From positions 70,528,383 to 70,592,382 of the forward strand of contig JAKGHH010000002.1 in NCBI GenBank assembly GCA_022828595.1: a stretch of DNA of 64,000 nucleotides, read 5' to 3'. Below are positions 55,601 to 64,000 of this stretch, piece after piece (the stretch's first letter is position 1; each line of letters begins with the position of its first letter). The translations under genes and the position numbers were made by a program. A model generated the notes under the pieces. That model was not told the origin of the DNA. It did not search any database and was given only the letters and a program-made list of their open reading frames with translations. This stretch comes from Nelumbo lutea. Taxonomy: Eukaryota > Streptophyta > Magnoliopsida > Proteales > Nelumbonaceae.

Positions 55601-58600
55601 AAAATCTGAACATCTGCAGGATCCTTTCATGTTTCAAGTTAAATGCATTTGAGTTTCTTAACCTATCTTTTGATTCAGCACCAGATGATGTTAAAAAGCA
55701 ATATCGAAAGGTAAATTTTGAGAATGGATATTAATTCCATTTTAAGTGTCTTTTATTTTCATATGTTTGATGTTTGTCATTATTTGCTTTGCCTTATATT
55801 ATTCAAATTTGTAGTTGTCTTTGCTGGTTCACCCTGACAAGTGCAAACATCCACAAGCAAAGGAGGCATTTGCAGGTAAGGAAACTCTAAGCTTTTCCAG
55901 TCTACCAGGTGGAAGATAGAATGTAACTATTATTTTAAGTTACTTTTGCTCCCTGCTGTTTGGTTCTTAACTTTCTAAGGCATGTCTTAAGCAGATAAGT
56001 GTTTTGGACGTCATAAGAAGTAAGAATGTATTATCCATATTACCCAATAGACCTTCCTGAGTAGGCTTTGCGTATTTAATTCTTTTTTCAGTTTTGTTGC
56101 ATAATTCCTTTATTTTTTTTCTTTGTTTTTTTGTGTTCTTTTTTTTTTTTTTTGTGATGCCTTACTATATACCTTTCATCTTGTTTCCTATTAATTTAAT
56201 GCATTTTGATCTCGTTGTTGATAAAATAAAATAAAAACAAAAGCATCTGTTAAACATTCTTGAAAAATGTTTGGGTAAGACCAAATTCTTCAAACATCAA
56301 CTTGGCTGACTTTTGTGCTATTGTTATAGGATATAAGTGAAAAAAATTCATCAATCACAATTTCATGCAGTAACATAGTAGGTCAATATGGAATGAAACG
56401 TGTACCACAAGTCATGTTATTATCTGATTTGACTCTATGCTTCATGACTGAGTAGTTGCTTCATACGGGCTTTCTAAGCGTTCGAGTATTTGTTGGTTTT
56501 GAAAATTTTCCACTATGCCTTTTCTTCTTTCCTATGTTACAAAAGGCTTCTATTCTTTTACTGCCTCTGCATTGTGTGGATGGGAATTAACCACTCTTCA
56601 TCTTCTTTTTTCCCTCCCTATTCAGGCTCTGAGGAGGTCTTGATATGGCAGAGTTCCATCTTGAGGATGGTATATAGAAATACAAAATCCATCATCCATC
56701 ATCATCATCTAAGCCTTGTCCCAACTAAATACAAATCAGGAAACGTGCTTACAAATGGAAAAGTTTCTAGTGCTGGGTGCCAACCTGACACATCCCTCCT
56801 TTATCTGGGCTTCGGACCTAAAATGTAAGACAAGCTCACATGGACACTGGTGTAGTTAAAATCAATCATACATCTTGAACCAACAAAAAGAATCTCTCTC
56901 TACATCTTTAAGCTCTGGAAGAGATAACACCTGATCCATAAAAGGATTTTCATCAGTGCATAGTTTATTGCATCGTGCTCTTTTCCATCAAAGGTTCTGT
57001 TTTCTTTCTAAATATCTTAGCAAACCACGAATGGAATAACATTCCAAAGGATTGTTACCTTCTTGCTACCTGCAAAAGATGGCCAGAAAGAAAATATATA
57101 ATGAGGATGAACTAACATGAACATTTGCTTTTAAACAACAAGGAAAGAATCCTCAAACAAATTCAGAAATCCTACAAGAAATAAATAGATATCGAAACAT
57201 CTTCTTCACTGTTGTTGCACATATAATAGAGGTTAGAGACTAGTCATCTTGAATCCTCTACTCTTCAAATTGTTAACAGGAAGAATGCTGTCAAGAACAA
57301 GCAACCATGCAAACACCTGTGCTCTTGGTGGAATTGGATAACCTCAAATGCCCTTATTATTATCCCAAACGTCTTTTATTTGTTTTTGTTAGGTTTTCCC
57401 CAAAACTCTTTTTTTTTCCTCTTAAAATAATATTTCCAACTGGCAGTTTGCTAAAGCAGGTATTATTACTGATTAGTATGGTTCCAGTGCTGACAGCGAT
57501 GACAGTTTTCATGTCCATCTTATATGGGTAGATAATGGGTGCTAGTTAAATAACTGTTTCCAACTCAGTTATACATACTTATGTTGAACTTGTTTGTTTA
57601 TTGAATTCTGTTTCATTATTGCAAGTATTTCTGTAGTTGAAATCATAATCTGTTATCCTTTACTTCGTGCATTGTCATGTTGCCTTCTCATTGGTCATTG
57701 CATAAGCATAGCCTTTGTTTTTCTAACTAAAATCTATCTATTGAAGTCTTGCATATAATGGAGTTGCAACTTCTGATACATTTAAATGCTGAATATTAAT
57801 TCTAATTTGAAGAAATGTCTTGTAACTTCATAATTTGTACAATGAAACTTACATATTTCCTGTGGCAATTTAGTGTACACTAACAAGTGTTTGACTTCTC
57901 GGCAGCATTGGCAAAAGCTCAACAATTATTACTTGATCCACAGGAAAGAGAGTATCTTCTAAGCCAAGTAAACGCAGCGAAAGGTGAGCACAAATTTTGA
58001 ATACCTTTTCTTTTTGATACTGATAAAAAAATTATCTTTTTTTTCCACTGTATACTATCTTTTCAACTTAGAGAGTAGAGATTGTTTAACGTTATCCAGA
58101 GTTTTGTCTCTCTTTTTCTTCTTTTTTTCTTTATTCTCTTATTGTTCCCATTTTTTCAGTTTGTTGTGCTCACTCTCGAATAATTGGTTCTAAATTGGTC
58201 TTTTCAGAATCTTCAACATTATCGGCTCTTTGTAAAATTATTTAATGAACCATAATGTTCAGTATTTCATTGTTGAGACAATATCTGCCATTTTGAAGGA
58301 GATTAATGCTGAATTTTGTTGGATATAAAAACTACCATGTTGCTTTTTGCAACTGGCATGCTTGGATTTTGTTAGATATTCATTTGCATATAATGAATTG
58401 CAGAGGAACTCAGAGCAAAGAGGAAGAAGCAGTTGAAGAAAGACACTGCATCTAAGATAAAATCATTGGTTGATGAGGTAATACCAAGTGGGGTATCGTC
58501 TAGTCATTAATTTTTCAACTGGTTTGCTTTTTTCTCTGTTCCATTTTATTTCTTTTCTTATTTTAATTTATTTATTTTGATCAACTAGAAGCATGTAGAG

Positions 58601-59385
58601 AAATTTGCAAGTTTAATAATACTAAGATGTTCAAATTTTGACATATTCTTTTCATTTTAGTAACACGAGATTTTTATCTTCATATCTGTTAATTTTTCTT
58701 TTCATTTAGTTGTTTTTTAACTCCTTTCTGGTAGAGGTTAGAGTTTTAATGGCATTGCATTCCATGGGAACTTTCCAAACCCCTTGGATGTTTGGAATTT
58801 TCCAAAACTATGCAACTTGTCATGGGGTTTGGTTGAGGGGCTTCATACAAATATGACCTTTTGATGCATCTACTTCTGTAAATTGTATGTTTTCATCTTC
58901 TGGCAATTTATCCTAGCAGTTAATTTTCCCTTCAACTATCCCCTCTTTGCAATAAAAGGAATTTATCCTGGCAGTTAAATACTAGAGCATGGTTTGTTTT
59001 ACTAACTTATGAATTCCAATCAAATTATCAATACATAACTTGCATACTTTGCAATACAGGGAAAATCTGATCAGCAATATGAACAATCAGAAGAGTTTCA
59101 GCATCAACTAAAACAGAGAGTGCGAGAACTATTAACAGAACATGAGTGGCGTCGAAGAAAGATGCAAATGAGGGTATACTTGGAGCTTATACGGTCTTAT
59201 GTCTTTTATTCTGCGTAATCTACCGCCTTTTCATGTTTTTTTACATTCATGATCAAATGCATAATTCTGTTGTTTAGATATCAGAAGAGGAAGGAAGATT
59301 GAAGAAGGAAGAAGAAGAAGCCAAGGAAATGTGGAAAAGGAAACGTGAACATGAGGAGCAGTGGGAAGGCACACGAGAGCAGAGG
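46683..59385 (+). CDS. J-domain co-chaperone, DNAJC8/SPF31 type (3' end not seen)
   Basis: Seven exons join in frame: 46683-46765, 55620-55710, 55815-55875, 57906-57983, 58404-58477, 59060-59173, 59278-59385 (609 bp, 203 codons), all with GT-AG introns. The protein starts MTEVDEDLLLKNFFAEVSEV. The J domain (about residues 33-98) has LNLSFDSAPDDVKKQYRK and the HPD motif at 64-66 (LLVHPDKCKHPQA), needed to stimulate HSP70 ATPase. After it comes a long basic and acidic helix (KRKKQLKKDTASKIKSLVDE, EHEWRRRKMQM, REHEEQWEGTREQR). This layout matches DNAJC8, a spliceosome-associated, nuclear J protein in animals; the plant role is inferred. The family usually continues about 40-45 residues (a SWRDF-like start), which I could not find before 64000. 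The first intron is 8854 bp. Confidence 0.9.
48260..48801 (+). pseudogene. LINE RNase H fragment
   Basis: The reading frame ends with an RNase H domain: SERAELYAVLQSVQIAREMG, VIEGDSKVVVSWLRDPDSVI, QWVGREASAFADFLAKHG. This is the C-terminal domain of plant L1-type LINE polyproteins. The N-terminal part of the frame is Lys/Glu-rich and not recognised. It is followed directly by the 3' tail repeats. Confidence 0.7.
48748..49625 (+). repeat. Tandem LINE 3' tails (three units)
   Basis: Three consecutive units start with GCATTTGCTGACTTTCTAGC at 48748, 49031 and 49329 (spacings 283 and 298 bp). Each runs through the end of RNase H, GTGAGG...CTTGGGATGCTTGTAACA, TTGTTGATAATGAATT and CTTTTATTTAT, an A run, and then AAATCTGAAGGGGACAA-like sequence. 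It looks like tandemly repeated 3' ends of one LINE family. Confidence 0.75.
50097..52240 (+). mobile_element. 5'-truncated L1-type LINE with RNase H
   Basis: + strand relics in order: end of reverse transcriptase (SVTHLQFADDITIFSEGG with the catalytic ADD, NLKINMKKSSVVG), then LEAWKRSYTYLGGRVTLIKA, KMGKLIRDFLWEPGEEKRRH and GGLGLGNLVLKN. The Zn-finger-like region follows (FGNSVLFWEDIWVGAST, FCRGLKDAELGIVVELL, WCILCKANGEDCFHLLISY), then RNase H (PPDGWIKLNFDGSSQGNPNP, SGIGVL, IEGDSKIVVGWLTDPGS, NALANHLAKQG). Stops and shifts break it. The 3' end (TTCTGATATATCATTAATAA...) lies at about 52240-52275. It is inserted in the gene's own orientation. Confidence 0.85.
52294..52866 (+). pseudogene. Unrecognised frame with one internal stop, in intron 1
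   Basis: A single frame of 190 codons with one TGA (52498-52500). It contains LPTPELVESSVGKIRAECW and, after the stop, TGGRLIAYNFQDLHAVRIRI, EEVPRFLNLFAEGLWFKVWV and RYSKEEHNRFFEGWVTRG. I do not recognise the family with confidence. Its place right after a LINE tail and its composition suggest part of another retroelement ORF. Confidence 0.4.
52868..53560. repeat. Dispersed repeat shared with 62820-63640
   Basis: The left part has AAGGCGC/GCGCCT words (AAAGGCGCACGCTTGGTGC, CCTAGGCGTGC). The right part (ATGGACTTGTTCGGGCTTGCC... ACATCACATTAGCTACT... GTAATGCAA) matches 62888-63010 (ATGGAAACTTGTTTGGGCTTGCC... ACATCACATTAGCTATT... TAATGCAA). A short block at 53085-53125 matches the other copy in inverted orientation. 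Probably a nonautonomous DNA transposon family; its borders are not fixed. Confidence 0.6.
53561..55619. other. Intron sequence, nothing recognised
   Basis: AT-rich intron DNA up to the acceptor of exon 2. Open frames here are short and without similarity. Confidence 0.5.
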
Positions 59386-59441
59386 GTTTGTTCCTCTTCA
59401 TTTTAATTTTTAATGCTTTAATAACATACTTGGTATCTAAC

Positions 59442-59477
<36 letters not shown>
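59442..59477. repeat. (ATT)n microsatellite
   Basis: About twelve ATT units shortly after exon 7 of the J-domain gene. Confidence 0.95.
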
Positions 59478-59589
59478 GAATACTTAGTATCTAATTATTT
59501 GCTATGTTTCTTTTTGTTGTGGGGAGGTGCTGGAACCAACAAAACTTGAAACCAGTCCTAATCCAACTTTAAGTTCTGGATATTACACA

Positions 59590-59671
59590 TGCAGTTCAGA
59601 GAGGCTTGAGGCAGGGTGACCCTTATCTCCTTTCCTCTTCACCCTTCTCGCAGACATTTTGAGTTACCTAT
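59590..59671 (+). pseudogene. LINE reverse transcriptase scrap
   Basis: Reads VQRGLRQGDP, then after a one-base shift LSPFLFTLLADIL and SYL with a stop. This is the conserved RGLRQGDPLSPFLF block of plant L1-type reverse transcriptases. Only about 80 bp are present. Confidence 0.8.
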
Positions 59672-59970
59672 AAATGTAGATTTGAGCCAGTCTTTGGTCT
59701 TTACTCTGTGTTCATTGGAATGTCAGAAATCTAATTCATTATTATCTCCATGTATTGGAACTGCTTCCATATACAACAAACTATCTGCCACTGGTAGCAA
59801 CCTCACATATCCCAGGATGGCTGAACCTATTGCTTATACCTATGAGCTTGCCCCAGGCCAAACTGATATGCCTGTCAATTGGCTAACACGAGATGTGGAC
59901 CCTGGAAGCTTAAGTGTGATGTAAGAACTCCCAAGGCTCCTTGCTGTATCCTACATCCATTCAATAACCA

Positions 59971-60324
59971 CCTGTTATTAGAGGTGTAAATCAGGTCGGG
60001 CTGGGCCAGCATGACACAACTTTGCGGGCTGCCCATGCTTTAGTGGGCCATGCCATGCCAGCCTGCAGGCCTAAGTGGGTCACGCCTGCCTCCTCTGGGA
60101 TTACTAAAAAATCAGGCCTGGGCTGGGCCATGGGCTAGGCCATTGGAGGCATTTTTTTTTTAAATAATGAAATTTTAAAATAAATTAACAAAATAGACAT
60201 GACATTGAAAAAAAAATCCTAAAGTTTTATTCTATATGAATTTTGATGTATACAATTGTTTATATATGAAGTAAAAAAAATTACAATACAATTAGAATAA
60301 AATAGTATAATAAAATTGAATATG

Positions 60325-60355
<31 letters not shown>

Positions 60356-60458
60356 TTGGGCCATGGGCCCGTGCCAGCCGATGGACCTAAAAATCCAAGC
60401 CCTGGGGTATGTGCCGGCCCGTGAGCGGCACAGCCCGATTTACCCCTCTACCTGTCAT
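59971..60458. mobile_element. hAT-like MITE with 8-bp target duplication
   Basis: The element is 59979-60450 (472 bp). The terminal inverted repeats TAGAGGTGTAAATC and GATTTACCCCTCTA match at 13 of 14 bases. The flanks CCTGTTAT (59971-59978) and CCTGTCAT (60451-60458) match at seven of eight. Sub-terminal sequence is rich in GGGCTGGGCC, GGCCATGG and CCTGCAGGCC words. The interior is AT-rich with a (TATG)n stretch at about 60331-60355. Confidence 0.82.
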
Positions 60459-61793
60459 TCCCCCTTAACCACCAGCTTGGAAAAGCTAAACAAGTATATC
60501 AGCCACAAACCCTGAATGTGTCCAACTATAGATCATCATCATAATCACCATTAATTGAGTTAGATAGGGTTTAGAGGAGGAAAAAAATGTCTGAGAGAAG
60601 AAGATAATGTTGAAAGGAAGACAAGGTCATGCTTCAGCCTCTCTCTCTCTTGTTTCATTGAGAGAAGTAAGAAGAGAAATTACAATGCTTCCCCTAAAAG
60701 ATTAAAGTGTAGACAGTTCTACAATAATAGTGTAAAAATATTCCATCACCCACAATTCCCACTAGAATTGGTGTATAAATATCCACCATTACCCAACTTA
60801 CTAATTAAATTCTCCAATTGAGTTTACTGCCTTCGTCAACACATCAGCTAGTTATTCACTGGTCTTCAGAAAGGGTAAGCAACTTTATTTGGAAGCCACC
60901 TTTTCTTCAATGAAGTGCCTCTCGACCTTAATATCCTTAGTCTTATCATGCTAGAGCTAGACAGGATTGCAAGCAATGCTGATGGCAGCTTTATTGAGGA
61001 TAACCAAGCTCAGAAAAAATAGTTTTCAACCACAGTAGTTCACATAAACCAAGAGCCATGGCAATATGTTGCTTCTGCACTTGAATATAACACTACAAAT
61101 TTTTTCTTACCTCTCCAAGTGACTAAATTAGAACAACATGAGCAATATCCTTATTTTTGATATACGATCCAGGAAGTATTAGAATGGGAGTCATTAATGA
61201 TTAGGCAACTAGAACTATTGCTGGATCTTTGGTCTCAATGGTGGGTGGATTAAGAAATGACAGGTTTCTGGTAAGAAAAGCAGCAGGCTCTCAAAGAGTC
61301 CATATCAAGAGTCCAAGACTAGCAGTCTTCTGGTATGAGAAAAATGTTGACCCATAATGGGGATGCTGGGGTGAAAAGGGTATTCTAGATGCTTATGGGG
61401 ATCAACAGCAGGAGGACAAAGAATACCAAAGTAGTGCAGGCATTGAAATGGATATAGAAGGGCTTGTTTGCACAGTACCAAATTGAATTCCTAAAGAAGA
61501 GGGTTAAATAGGTAATGTTGTTAAAGAGGAGACGGAGTTATTATTTTGGGCTATTATCTTTTCTTTCTCATGAACTTACCCTGACTTTTCAATACCTATA
61601 ATGAACCCTGTGTCTGACATTTGCCATTAGAAAGCTAACTGTGTTTGCAAGGTTACAAGCGATTCCCCTCTATTCAACTCCAACGCTTTGAACCATATTA
61701 CAAAAATAGGTCCTTTCTTTTTTGAAAAAAGTGAAGGTCCATTCATTCACTTAAATTGGACTGCCCATGAGTAACCGGACCATTGGGGGTTGT
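60459..61793. other. Intron or downstream DNA, no gene seen
   Basis: No exon resembling the missing end of the J-domain protein and no other recognised coding sequence. Words near 60840-61160 (ATTCACTGGTCTTCAGAAAGG... ATGAAGTGCCTCTCGACCTTAATATC) hint at a decayed copia polyprotein, read on the - strand, but the match is too weak to assign. Confidence 0.45.
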
Positions 61794-62139
61794 GAGGTGA
61801 GCATAGTTGTCAAGGCGACGGACGCCTAGGCAACAAGGTGCCCTTGGAGGCTCACCTTGCCCAGTCGCCAAACAGTTTGTGCACTGGGTTATAAAATACT
61901 TTTATATTTTTAATTTTTTGACTTTATAGTTATAAAATAAACATTATTAAACTAGAATATTCATTTTATGTTCTTTTTATTATTTTCTTATTTTGTTAGG
62001 GTTTAATCAACACTAACATTGCTAACTGTTGTATTGAACCCATGGTTCAAAGTATCGATACACCTCTGTATTGGCAGAGGTGTATTGGTACTTATAACGA
62101 TACTCCCCCTATTTTTTGTTTCTTTGGTTTTCAATTTCA

Positions 62140-62181
<42 letters not shown>

Positions 62182-62703
62182 TAAAAAAATGGGTCCCCGA
62201 AAACACCTGTAAACAGGTATCAAGAACCCAAAGATACAATATAGTACACCCGATACGGGATGTATTGTATCGAAATTTTGATCCTTGATTGAGCCCTCAA
62301 TAATTTCAAAACCTGAACCAATAAACAAGGGAAGAACTTAAAATTGTCTAATCAACACATTTTCTTCTTCCACATCTTCTTCTTCCACCTTTTCTTTTCT
62401 TCTTTCCTATACAAAAGTAGGGGTTCAGCCCCTATATTTTTTGAATTTTCTTTTCATTGTTCTTTTTCTTCTCATAAAATGTTGATTTTCTAGACTTAAA
62501 CATGAAATTTATACTTCTCTTATGAAAATTATGAATAATTATTAAGGAAAGATGGTTATGGAACCTAGGGAACTACCCTAGGATATATGGTTTTACTTAA
62601 AAAAAAAATCCATCGCCTAGGTGCCTGCCTAGGCAACTAGGCGACAAGGCGCCCCCCCTGTCGTCTAGTCTCGCCTTGGTGCCTTGAAAACTATGGGGGT
62701 GAG
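61794..62703. mobile_element. hAT-like element with AAGGCG ends, carrying a nested MITE
   Basis: The element is 61802-62695. Its left end is CATAGTTGTCAAGGCG and its right end, inverted, CATAGTTTTCAAGGCACC. The flanks GAGGTGAG (61794-61801) and GGGGTGAG (62696-62703) match at seven of eight bases. Both sub-terminal regions hold CGCCTAGGCAAC / GCCTAGGCAACTAGGCGAC words. The interior holds the MITE at 62042-62287 and has no transposase. Confidence 0.75.
62033..62296. mobile_element. Nested MITE with 9-bp target duplication
   Basis: The element is 62042-62287 with ends ATGGTTCAAAGTATCGATAC and, inverted, CAAGGATCAAAATTTCGATA. The flanks ATTGAACCC (62033-62041) and ATTGAGCCC (62288-62296) match at eight of nine bases. 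An (AT)n tract lies at 62144-62177. It belongs to the family seen at 11868 and 39826, here sitting inside a larger hAT-like element. Confidence 0.78.
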
Positions 62704-63802
62704 TGAACATGAAATAGATGGTGAAATGGGGGAGAGGAATAAGCCAAGGTTAGTTTTCTATTAAAGGATAAAAATAGTACATGTGAATCATGTCTATTAT
62801 AATCACAACATAATTTTTTTAAAAAAATTATTGTATTAAGAAGAATAAATGAACAACATTAGCAAAAAAGGGGTTCTCAACCCTAACATGGAAACTTGTT
62901 TGGGCTTGCCTCAAGGAATTTGGTACAAAGGCAACTTGTAAAATTAGGAATGAAAGATGTGTTTAACATCACATTAGCTATTTGAAATAATGCAAGTGGG
63001 AAAGAAATAAAGAAATTGAAAGTTTGACATGCTTGAATTGTTGTTGAGTGCTTGGATATGTTTTATATGTTATGTTTGATTTAGTAGAAATAACTAATTG
63101 CAGATTTAGTCGAGTTTCTTGTGAAAGGAAAGAGGGGGAAGATGAAGATTTCAGCAGTAGAGAAGAAAGGAGAAGAAGAAAAGAGTAGAAAGTGAACCAG
63201 GTTTCAGAATTAACCCTAGCCGCCTACCTCTCATTATATTTATACTTAACTTAAAGGATGAGATATTACAAGGATGCCCTTAGTAGGGCGGCTACTAATA
63301 TAGCTGAACAATCACAACTTATAAAAACATAAACTAATGGGCCTAAAGCCCAACAACTTCCTAACTAAATAAAAAACAACTTGGACCAACTCAACAGATT
63401 TTATTTTTGCATTCTATGATTTATGTTTGTGTATTTTAATTTGATCCAATAGGCTTTTTAAAACATTTAGATTAAAATTAATGTTTGCATTTTTAATTAA
63501 TACTATTTTAATATTTTCTTGATTAAATTTGATTGTTTACAATTTTTTGATTTTTTTTTAATTATGCCCTCTTCAAAAAGGCACGCACCTCACCTTGCAC
63601 CTTGGGCATGTAAAATGCCTTTTGTGCTTTTAAAACACACTAATAATTAGACAAAAGGGTAGTTAAACTAGTAAACCATTAAAGCTTCACATTGTTGTGT
63701 TTATCTGTAACTATTTTAAAAAGAAACATTATATTATGTCTACATGTTTTTTTTATCAGTTTATATATGCCTACATGTTTACATGTGCTTGTGATGTTTT
63801 CA
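62704..63802. repeat. Dispersed repeats, no gene
   Basis: 62820-63640 is the second copy of the repeat at 52868-53560, ending with AAAAAGGCACGCACCTCACC and GCATGTAAAATGCC words. No coding sequence was recognised. Confidence 0.55.
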
Positions 63803-64000
63803 AGCATGGTTTTCAAAACCGGACTGGACTGGATGGTCAGACCAGAAAAACTGGGAACCGGTCAGGTGACCAGTTCCGTTTTCCCCCAAAACCATTGATT
63901 TTGGTCAGCGAACCGCTGAACTGGGTGGTTAACCGTTCGAACGGTTTTGACCTTTTTTATTTTTTTTGAATTTTTTATTTTTCTGTCAGAATGGGCCTAG
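63803..64000. mobile_element. Left end of a hAT-like element, cut by the window edge
   Basis: Starts near GCATGGTTTTCAAAACCGG and continues with GGTCAGACCAG, AACCGGTCAGGTGACC, AACCGTTCGAACGGTTTTGA, the same vocabulary as the element at 45668-46347. The right end is outside the window. Confidence 0.55.

Larger units (their letters stand above)
46766..55619 (+). other. First intron of the J-domain gene, 8.9 kb, filled with LINE debris
   Basis: Donor ATCAG|GTCCC, acceptor CATCTGCAG|G. The other five visible introns are between about 100 and 2030 bp. The excess length comes from inserted repeats: LINE RNase H and 3' tails at 48260-49625, an L1-type LINE at 50097-52240, another frame at 52294-52866, and dispersed repeats at 52868-53560. 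The stretches 46900-48250 and 53600-55600 hold nothing recognisable. Confidence 0.8.

Noticed and set aside
56490..56828. 112-codon frame in intron 3 of the J-domain gene
   Set aside because: No family match and no splice signals joining it in frame to neighbouring exons.
59386..64000. Search for the last exon of the J-domain gene (SWRDF-like start)
   Set aside because: No acceptable in-frame match with an acceptor site was found; it probably lies beyond the window or was lost.
1..64000. tRNA, rRNA or other structural RNA genes
   Set aside because: I saw no cloverleaf-type A/B box pairs or rRNA-like stretches by eye. A covariance-model scan would be needed to exclude small ones.

Overview
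This is nuclear DNA from a flowering plant. The evidence is spliceosomal introns, AT-rich intergenic sequence with many microsatellites, plant-only protein families (FANTASTIC FOUR-like, FAR1/FHY3-related, Alfin-like) and Ty3/gypsy retrotransposons of the Tat lineage. I cannot name the species from sequence alone. Most of the window is transposable-element and intergenic DNA. Only two host genes look functional.

Layout. 1-6.1 kb is intergenic, with two small MITEs (2029-2239, Tourist-like; 3486-3676, MULE-like with a perfect 9-bp target duplication). 6.1-8.45 kb holds a FANTASTIC FOUR-like gene on the + strand (CDS 6591-8234) with a probable 5'UTR intron and CT tracts in its promoter and 3'UTR. 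8.4-13.85 kb is intergenic with further MITEs. 13856-21946 is a complete but dead Tat-lineage element on the - strand with a 5-bp target duplication ATTAC. 22435-about 32039 is a second Tat-lineage element on the + strand, head to head with the first and 488 bp from it. About 32040-33192 is a 15-bp minisatellite followed by a third, CpG-rich LTR-like segment in - orientation. 33.2-43 kb is AT-rich intergenic DNA holding three gene relics: the tail of an LSD1/FLD-type amine oxidase, one intact exon of an Alfin-like gene, and a FAR1/FHY3-related pseudogene. 43524-45494 is a Pack-MULE, a Mutator-like element that has captured part of a cytosolic HSP70 gene. 45668-46347 is a hAT-like nonautonomous element. 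46683-59385 and beyond is a J-domain co-chaperone gene (DNAJC8/SPF31 type), seven exons seen and the last one(s) off the right edge or not found, with an 8.9-kb first intron full of LINE debris. 59.4-64 kb is intron or downstream DNA with a LINE scrap and several nested MITEs.

The most interesting system is the extra gene carried antisense between integrase and the 3' LTR of both Tat elements. Both copies have the same TATA box (CTATAAATAGGGG) about 160-180 bp upstream of a matching ATG, the same protein blocks, and a short intron at a matching position. The host copies of gag-pol are decayed: the first has a protease active-site change, frameshifts and no 5' LTR promoter; the second has lost reverse transcriptase and the integrase core. 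Neither element can move on its own.
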